From M3007 sp038203695 (GTDB taxonomy: Bacteria > Bacteroidota > Bacteroidia > Chitinophagales > Saprospiraceae), in NCBI GenBank assembly GCA_038203695.1, contig JBBRDQ010000155.1, forward strand, positions 1 through 12,398: a stretch of 12,398 bases of DNA. The letters are read 5' to 3'. Each line of letters opens with the position of its first letter. Position 1 is the stretch's first letter. The notes beneath the pieces are model-generated. The model did not search any database. It was given only the letters and a program-made list of their open reading frames with translations, and was not told the origin of the DNA. Below, piece by piece: positions 7,722-12,398 of this stretch. The position numbers and the translations under genes are program-made.

Positions 7722-10643
7722 TTATCCTAATAGCAACTCCAGATCCGACCGCGTCAATTCCGGCATTTCTCCGCCTGCGGCAAACAAATCCTTACCCAAA
7801 GCGCGTTTGCTTTCCTGCAATACCCGGATTTTCTCCTCGATCGAATCGTGGGCAATAAAGCGCAGGGCGGTCACCGGACGCTGCTGTCCAATCCGGTGCG
7901 CCCGGGCAATGGCCTGGTCTTCGCGGGCCGGATTCCACCACGGATCGAGCAGGAAAACGTAATCGGCTGCCGTGAGATTCAGGCCCACGCCACCGGCCGT
8001 CAGCGTGATAAAAAACGCCTGTACGGTTGGGTCTTCCTGAAAACGAGCCACCTCGCGGGCGCGTTCGGGCATCGGCGTATCACCGGTCAGCCAGGCGTAC
8101 GACTGCTTTTCGGCGTCAAAAACCGTTTTGAATAATTGCAGGTGTTTCTCAAAAGTGCTGAAAAACAACACTTTATGTCCGGCGCGGCGAATGGTATCCC
8201 ATTGTGCCAGGACGTCGTCGAATTTTCCGCTCGCGCCGCCGTACGCACCATCGGCGAGCGCCGGATGGTTGGCGATCTGGCGCAGGCGCATAAGGGCCTG
8301 AATGGCGGCAAAACGCGTTTTGGGATCGTCGAATAACGCTAGGATTTCATTGCGGGTGGCCGATTTGACCGATTCGTAGCGTTTGCGTTGGTCAGCGGCC
8401 ATTTCCGAATAAAACACCTGCTCGGTCAGTTCCGGCAGATCCGGGGCCACTTCTTCCTTGGTGCGGCGCAGGAAAAACGGCCGCACCCGGCTGAACAGCC
8501 GCGCTTTGGCACGCTCGTCGTTTTGCTTCTCAATCGGGATTAAAAACTGCGCCCGAAATTCGCGGAACGTACCCAGGGTGGCCGGATTGATAAATTCCAT
8601 TTGGGTCCACAGATCCGCCAGTGAGTTTTCGATCGGGGTGCCGCTGAGCGAGATTTTATGGCGTCCGTGCAGTCCGCGCACTACTTTGGATACTTCCGAA
8701 TCGCGGTTCTTGATCTGCTGGCTTTCATCGAGGATGATAAATTGCCAGTCTATTTTTTCCAGTAAATTAAGATCCTGTCGGGCGGTGTGATAGGTGGTGA
8801 GCAACACGTCGAAACCGGCCAGGGCACGGGCATCCTTGCCGCGTTTGGGGCCGACATGCGCACAGACGAACAAGGATGGCGCAAAACGGGTTAGTTCCTG
8901 CTGCCAGTTGAATACCAGCGAGGCCGGCAAAATAATCAGCGCATTCAGCGGCCGCAACTCGGCGCGATAGGTCTGGAACAGGTCCAGTTGATTGACGGAA
9001 AGGGTAGGGGTAGTCGCGGTTGTTTCCGCCGGATTATTTTTGACGTGCAGTAACAAGGCGATGGTTTGCAGGGTTTTACCCAGTCCCATATCGTCGGCCA
9101 GACAGGTGCCGAAACCCTGCTGGTAATGGCCCAGCAGCCAGCGTACGCCGCGCAACTGATACGGCCGCAATTCGGCTTTTAAATCTGTACCTGGCTCATA
9201 ATCAATGCTGTCCGGGTCGATATCCGGGAAATCATCGGCTGTTTCGGTGGGGTTTATTGCTTGCAAAACGGTGTACAGCGCCTTGGGCAACCGCAGCAGG
9301 TCCCCATCTTCCTGCAACGCGCCGGCCAGATCGGCATACCGCGCAAACCACGCTGCGGGAATCAGGAAAAACGTCTCGTCGGGCAGCCGGAAAAAGCGAT
9401 CGCCCCGGCGCAGATGTCCGATAAAAGCGTGAAACGGGAATTTAAAATCGCCCACCTGTACGTCCCCCTGCACATCAAACCAGTCGCCGGCGGCCTGGGA
9501 GCGCACCGCAATGTGGTGTGGTTGCAAGGCCAGGATACGTCCGTCTACCTGCGGTGCCACGACGGTAAAACCGGCTGCGGTCAATGCGGCGCGGTGTTGC
9601 GCCAGCCAGGTCACACAATCGTCCAGGCCGTCGTTGCCGGGCACTTTGTAGAGGCGGTTCTCTTCCTGCAACCCCAGGTCGTTCAGCGTTTGCAGGCGTT
9701 CGTTTTCCAGCATCGGGTTGCGGCAGACGAGGTGTACGGTCACTTCGCCGGGCTGGTTTTCACCGGGAATATCCAGGGTCGTAATGCGGTCGCGGCGGTC
9801 GCCCGCCGGGAATTCGGTGCCGTCGTAGGCAAAGACGGGCTTGAGCAACCAGCATTTTTCGAGGACATTCTCAATCGGTTCGAGGCGGGTGGTGCGCAGT
9901 GTATCGGTTTGCTGTACCGAAAATCCTTCGGCTTCGACCCGGCTGCGGCGGATACTTTTGGCGATAAACTGCCGGAAATACACCTTTTCCTTGTCGGGCG
10001 GGATCTGGACCATCGGCTTCTGCCGGAACGGTTTGACCATGTTGCCGTTGATGCCCACTACCCGGCAGAGTGCATAGTCTACCAGCAGCCAGGCCGGGTC
10101 GGTGTTGGTGAGCGGTACGACTTCGCGTTCGTGGATGGGCCATTTTTGGGTTTCGTTGCCGAGTTGCAGGCGGTATTCGATCCCGGCCGGGGTTTTATGA
10201 AAAGCCAGGTGGGGAACCATTTCTGCCACGGGGAAGACCAGCAGGACGTCTTTGGCCAGCGTGCGCTTTTCCACGTCCAAGGTGATGGGCAGGCGATCGC
10301 GCAGTATTTCGCTTAAAAACGCGTCGAGTTGGCGGTGAATATAGGTTTCAACCGGGGCTTTGGTGGCGGCTTCGGTCCATAGTTTGGCCAAGGGCGTGGC
10401 TGTTTTGGCTTTGGGCGTTTTGAACTTGGCCTCGATATTTTTAACTTGTAACAGGTCGATAATACCTAGCAGACGTTCCTGGACTGGCGTAAGCACCATA
10501 TTGTACGAAGCAATGGTGGTCGGTATCGCTTTTTTCAACACATGGGAAAGCGTCCCGTCGCGGTCGATCTGCACGATATTGGCCGATGGAAGATAGCCAC
10601 TTTCGGCAAACGGGTAGAGGTTGAAGACGATCTGACAGGTCAT
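7722..10643 (-). CDS. SNF2-family DEAD/DEAH helicase (RapA/HepA-like ATPase)
   Basis: 973 residues from ATG 10643 (M-T-C-Q-I-V-F-N-L-Y). The C-terminal half carries all SNF2 motifs: DMGLGKT (518-524, motif I), LLTTYHTARQ (Ia), IILDESQQIKN (636-646, motif II), LSGTPIENSLADLW (666-679, III), VLFFSTFEKH (IV), TAGGVGLNLTAADYV (882-896, V) and QAIARAHRIGQQ (910-921, VI). The N-terminal 480 residues resemble the long, poorly characterised front part of bacterial SNF2 proteins; I see no SWIM zinc finger. Such enzymes translocate on double-stranded DNA and remodel protein-DNA complexes, in the cytoplasm. An insert between motifs I and Ia holds QLDLF (552-556), a sliding-clamp-binding-like motif. The open frame continues to 10898, but those 85 extra codons run through tandem repeats and past a promoter -7 box at 10673-10680, so I start at 10643. 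No terminator is visible after the stop. The gene stands alone, divergent from the MBL-methyltransferase gene. Confidence 0.9.
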   Translation of the reverse strand: MTCQIVFNLYPFAESGYLPSANIVQIDRDGTLSHVLKKAIPTTIASYNMVLTPVQERLLGIIDLLQVKNIEAKFKTPKAKTATPLAKLWTEAATKAPVETYIHRQLDAFLSEILRDRLPITLDVEKRTLAKDVLLVFPVAEMVPHLAFHKTPAGIEYRLQLGNETQKWPIHEREVVPLTNTDPAWLLVDYALCRVVGINGNMVKPFRQKPMVQIPPDKEKVYFRQFIAKSIRRSRVEAEGFSVQQTDTLRTTRLEPIENVLEKCWLLKPVFAYDGTEFPAGDRRDRITTLDIPGENQPGEVTVHLVCRNPMLENERLQTLNDLGLQEENRLYKVPGNDGLDDCVTWLAQHRAALTAAGFTVVAPQVDGRILALQPHHIAVRSQAAGDWFDVQGDVQVGDFKFPFHAFIGHLRRGDRFFRLPDETFFLIPAAWFARYADLAGALQEDGDLLRLPKALYTVLQAINPTETADDFPDIDPDSIDYEPGTDLKAELRPYQLRGVRWLLGHYQQGFGTCLADDMGLGKTLQTIALLLHVKNNPAETTATTPTLSVNQLDLFQTYRAELRPLNALIILPASLVFNWQQELTRFAPSLFVCAHVGPKRGKDARALAGFDVLLTTYHTARQDLNLLEKIDWQFIILDESQQIKNRDSEVSKVVRGLHGRHKISLSGTPIENSLADLWTQMEFINPATLGTFREFRAQFLIPIEKQNDERAKARLFSRVRPFFLRRTKEEVAPDLPELTEQVFYSEMAADQRKRYESVKSATRNEILALFDDPKTRFAAIQALMRLRQIANHPALADGAYGGASGKFDDVLAQWDTIRRAGHKVLFFSTFEKHLQLFKTVFDAEKQSYAWLTGDTPMPERAREVARFQEDPTVQAFFITLTAGGVGLNLTAADYVFLLDPWWNPAREDQAIARAHRIGQQRPVTALRFIAHDSIEEKIRVLQESKRALGKDLFAAGGEMPELTRSDLELLLG

Positions 10644-10672
10644 GGTTGTTGCGGCGGTCGCGGAAAAAGACG

Positions 10673-10680
10673 CAAATTTA
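10673..10680 (-). promoter_or_regulatory. Putative Bacteroidota -7 promoter element (TAAATTTG)
   Basis: Read on the - strand the sequence is TAAATTTG, a perfect match to the Bacteroidota sigma consensus TAnnTTTG, ending 29 bases before the ATG at 10643. That would give a leader of roughly 20-25 nt. The -33 TTTG element is not at the usual 19-21 bp spacing; the nearest TTTG is about 27 bp upstream, so this is a partial promoter match. Confidence 0.4.
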
Positions 10681-10736
10681 ATACAACGCCCTAACCTGTG
10701 TTTAAAACAAAAAATTAATTTTGCGGTGAATTGGCG

Positions 10737-10832
10737 TCGCCACGGGCGTTGTGCATGTATAATGATTATCGCCACGGGCGTTGCCCATGTATAATGATTA
10801 TCGCCACGGGCGTTGCCCATGTCTAGTGATTG
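10737..10832. repeat. Three tandem 32-bp repeats with internal palindromes
   Basis: Units are 10737-10768, 10769-10800 and 10801-10832. Each begins TCGCCACGGGCGTTG; units 1 and 2 differ at two positions (GTGC versus GCCC), and unit 3 diverges in its last third. Units 2 and 3 contain GGGC-GTT-GCCC (10776-10786, 10808-10818). The unit junctions create ATAATGATTAT (10759-10769, 10791-10801), a palindrome centred on G. There are no spacers, so it is not a CRISPR array. The function is unknown; it looks like a REP- or MITE-like repeat family. Confidence 0.85.
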
Positions 10833-10833
10833 C

Positions 10834-10846
10834 GCCCTTTCAGGGC
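10834..10846. repeat. REP-like hairpin GCCCT-TTC-AGGGC
   Basis: A 5-bp stem with a 3-nt loop lies directly after the 32-bp array and reads GCCCTGAAAGGGC on the other strand. To my recollection this short palindrome is common in intergenic repeats of Bacteroidota genomes. It probably belongs to the same composite repeat as the array beside it; that link is inference. Confidence 0.5.
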
Positions 10847-10931
10847 TTGGATTGGGTAATAGTTGTGTTTTCAGGTGGGGAATTTCCATTTGATTCAACC
10901 GTTAATTTTTGAAATGGAATATAAAAAATTT

Positions 10932-10961
10932 CACGCCTTCATTTTTCACGCCTTTATTTTT
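10932..10961. repeat. Two tandem 15-bp repeats before the MBL-methyltransferase gene
   Basis: CACGCCTTCATTTTT (10932-10946) and CACGCCTTTATTTTT (10947-10961) differ at one base. Because the period is a multiple of three, both strands stay open here. This lets the rightward frame extend back to TTG 10909 and gives a 20-codon leftward frame (10902-10964); neither looks like real protein. Confidence 0.75.
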
Positions 10962-10974
10962 CATCTCCTTACCC

Positions 10975-12360
10975 TTGCGTACACAAATCCAATTCCTCGG
11001 CCATGCCACCTTTCGGGTCATTACACCGGAAGGTAAAATCATCCTGATCGATCCGTGGTTACGCGGCAATCCATTTATACCGGAAGCATTTCGGGGACAG
11101 GAGGAAGCCGATCTGATTCTGATCACGCATGGACATGACGACCATTTTGATGCAGGAATACGGGATATTTTGGCGAAAAACCAGGCAATAGTTGTTGCCA
11201 ATCCGATTTGTCGCTGGTTTTTACTGGAAAATAACGTAGATTCCAGTCGCATCGAACCGATAAATATGGGTGGTACCATTGTTTTGCTGGACGTTAAAGT
11301 GACGATGGTCAATGCGTTGCACAGTTCGCATATCAACGTAACCGAAGACAAAATGACGCATCCGCATCCGGCGGTGGATTTTGTGCTGCACCTGTCCGAC
11401 GATGTGCGCATCTATTTTGCCGGCGACACCGGCGTGTTTGGCGATATGCAGTTGATCGGCGAAATCTATAAACCCAATGTGGCGGCACTACCGATTGGTG
11501 ACCGCTATACGATGGGGCCGCTGGAAGCCTCCTACGCGATTAAATTGTTGAACGTGTTGCACGTCATTCCGTTCCATTATGGCACGTATCCGCATTTGGT
11601 CGGTACGCCCCAGGAATTACGCGCACTGACGGCTGATATAGAGGATTTGCAAATCCATGCGTTAAAGGCGGGCGAAATGCTGGATTGCGCGGTATTGCCC
11701 CAACGCACGCTGCCGTCGCCGGAAGTAATCGCCGCGCAATTGCGCATGCCTTCCGGCGATCTGGGCAAGGCCGTGGCCGCAAAAATGAATGAGGGTAATG
11801 CGCCAATGAATCGGGCTACCTATAAATTACTCGAAGCCAGCACGGGCAACGACTGGCTGGAGATCGGCATGGGCAATGGTTTTTTTGTCGGCGAACTCCT
11901 GGCGATCCATCCCCACATGCACTACACCGGGCTGGACAGTTCGCCGCTGATGGTGGAGGAGTCCATTCGCAGGAATGTGGCGCACATTGCCTCCGGTCGC
12001 GCGTCCTTCCGGTCGGGGCATTCTGATCACCTGCCCTTCAACGATGTTGTTTTTGATAAAGTCGTGGCGGTCAATGTGGTGTATTTCTGGGAAAATCCGG
12101 CGGCCGATCTGGCGGAGATCCACCGGGTTTTGCGGCCGTATGGCCGGCTGGCACTGGGCGTGCGCACGCGGGAAGCCATGCAAACCATGCCGTTTACCGC
12201 GTCGGGATTTACCCTGTACGAACCGTACGAAGTCGAAAATTTGTTGCGTGCCAATGGCTTTGTGGTGGAAGAACAGGCATTTCACGAAGAATCGCAGCCA
12301 GCCCCCGGCGGTGCGATAATGCGCAGCGATTTTGTGGTTATTGTGGCGCGAAAGGTGTAG
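10975..12360 (+). CDS. Fusion of a UPF0173/UlaG-like metallo-beta-lactamase-fold hydrolase and a class I SAM methyltransferase
   Basis: 461 residues from TTG 10975. Residues about 3-237 are a metal-dependent hydrolase of the UPF0173/UlaG-like type: IQFLGHATF at the start, I-D-P-W-L (25-29), the metal motif THGHDDHF (51-58), A-L-H-S-S-H (114-119), AGDTG with its bridging Asp (149-153) and F-H-Y-G-T-Y-P-H (200-207). Residues about 250-461 are a Rossmann-fold methyltransferase: a leader L-R-M-P-S-G-x-L-G-K, then N-E-G-N-A-P-M-N-R, motif I WLEIGMGNGFFVGE (294-307), acidic GLDSS (319-323), and A-V-N-V-V-Y-F-W-E-N-P (365-375) with I-H-R-V-L-R-P. Both halves look complete and share one uninterrupted frame. 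Substrates are unknown; the methyltransferase half resembles small-molecule enzymes of the UbiE type. Start: the frame opens at TTG 10909, but 10909-10974 is repeat-derived, while TTG 10975 yields M-R-T-Q-I-Q-F-L-G-H, the usual family N-terminus. No Shine-Dalgarno site is seen. Confidence 0.8.
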   Translation: MRTQIQFLGHATFRVITPEGKIILIDPWLRGNPFIPEAFRGQEEADLILITHGHDDHFDAGIRDILAKNQAIVVANPICRWFLLENNVDSSRIEPINMGGTIVLLDVKVTMVNALHSSHINVTEDKMTHPHPAVDFVLHLSDDVRIYFAGDTGVFGDMQLIGEIYKPNVAALPIGDRYTMGPLEASYAIKLLNVLHVIPFHYGTYPHLVGTPQELRALTADIEDLQIHALKAGEMLDCAVLPQRTLPSPEVIAAQLRMPSGDLGKAVAAKMNEGNAPMNRATYKLLEASTGNDWLEIGMGNGFFVGELLAIHPHMHYTGLDSSPLMVEESIRRNVAHIASGRASFRSGHSDHLPFNDVVFDKVVAVNVVYFWENPAADLAEIHRVLRPYGRLALGVRTREAMQTMPFTASGFTLYEPYEVENLLRANGFVVEEQAFHEESQPAPGGAIMRSDFVVIVARKV

Positions 12361-12398
12361 TGGCGGCATTGGCCGGGGTGACTATTGATTTGCAGCCA

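Larger units (their letters stand above)
10644..10974. other. Divergent intergenic region with repeats and a promoter box
   Basis: These 331 bases separate the SNF2 gene (leftward) from the MBL-methyltransferase gene (rightward). They hold a -7 box for the SNF2 gene, three tandem 32-bp units, a short REP-like hairpin and two 15-bp repeats. Both flanking frames stay open through parts of the region, yielding peptides that follow the repeat periodicity and do not look like protein. I found no recognisable promoter for the rightward gene. Confidence 0.75.

Noticed and set aside
9261..10316. A 351-codon open frame on the + strand.
   Set aside because: Antisense to the SNF2 gene, without recognisable motifs; a shadow of the real coding strand.
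10737..10832. A possible CRISPR array.
   Set aside because: The 32-bp units are directly adjacent with no spacers, number only three, and no cas genes are present.
10644..10898. An 85-codon N-terminal extension of the SNF2 helicase.
   Set aside because: It reads through the 32-bp tandem repeats and across a -7 promoter box, and its sequence follows the repeats. M-T-C-Q-I at 10643 is a better start.
10902..10964. A 20-codon - strand peptide (starts M-K-N-K-G-V) preceded by AAGGAG.
   Set aside because: The AAGGAG touches the ATG with no spacing, and the peptide is a direct product of the 15-bp tandem repeat.
12361..12398. The start or end of another gene at the right edge.
   Set aside because: Only 38 bases remain and they show no recognisable coding or structural signal.

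Overview
The window looks like a chromosomal segment of a Bacteroidota bacterium, possibly of the Saprospiria/Lewinella type. The evidence is weak or absent Shine-Dalgarno sites, a perfect TAnnTTTG -7 box upstream of one gene, a secreted BNR-propeller protein and a LolA-like periplasmic protein of kinds common in that phylum, and short repeats carrying a GCCCTTTCAGGGC palindrome. No rRNA, tRNA, transposase, integrase or CRISPR array is visible. The genus is inference.

Region 1 (1-3537, + strand) is a compact, visibly more A+T-rich defence-type cassette. It holds the last 45 codons of a protein whose tail looks like that of an adenine-specific DNA methyltransferase, then a Bro-N/DinD-like protein, then an 849-codon protein that fuses an N-terminal GIY-YIG (T5orf172-type) nuclease domain to a superfamily 2 helicase. 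The last two genes overlap. Together they look like a non-classical restriction-modification system: a modifying enzyme, a DNA-translocating nuclease and a Bro-N accessory protein. This is the most interesting part of the window. The Bro-N gene also contains two long perfect inverted repeats, one of them covering the first possible start codon of the helicase gene.

Region 2 (3588-7555, - strand) is separated from region 1 by a bidirectional terminator. It encodes two exported proteins: a LolA-fold-like periplasmic protein and, downstream of it past a second terminator hairpin, a 1053-residue BNR/Asp-box beta-propeller protein of the VPS10/sortilin-like type. Databases often call the latter 'glycosyl hydrolase', but no glycosidase active site is evident.

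Region 3 (7722-10643, - strand) is a SNF2-family helicase/ATPase. It has a perfect QLDLF sliding-clamp-binding-like motif in an insert between helicase motifs I and Ia. The open frame runs 255 bases further upstream, but that extension crosses a repeat array and is not believable protein.

Region 4 (10644-10974) is the divergent intergenic region. It contains a -7 promoter box for the SNF2 gene, three tandem 32-bp units with internal palindromes, a REP-like hairpin and two 15-bp repeats. Region 5 (10975-12360, + strand) is a two-domain protein: a UPF0173/UlaG-like metallo-beta-lactamase-fold hydrolase fused to a class I SAM-dependent methyltransferase, probably started by TTG. The last 38 bases show nothing recognisable.
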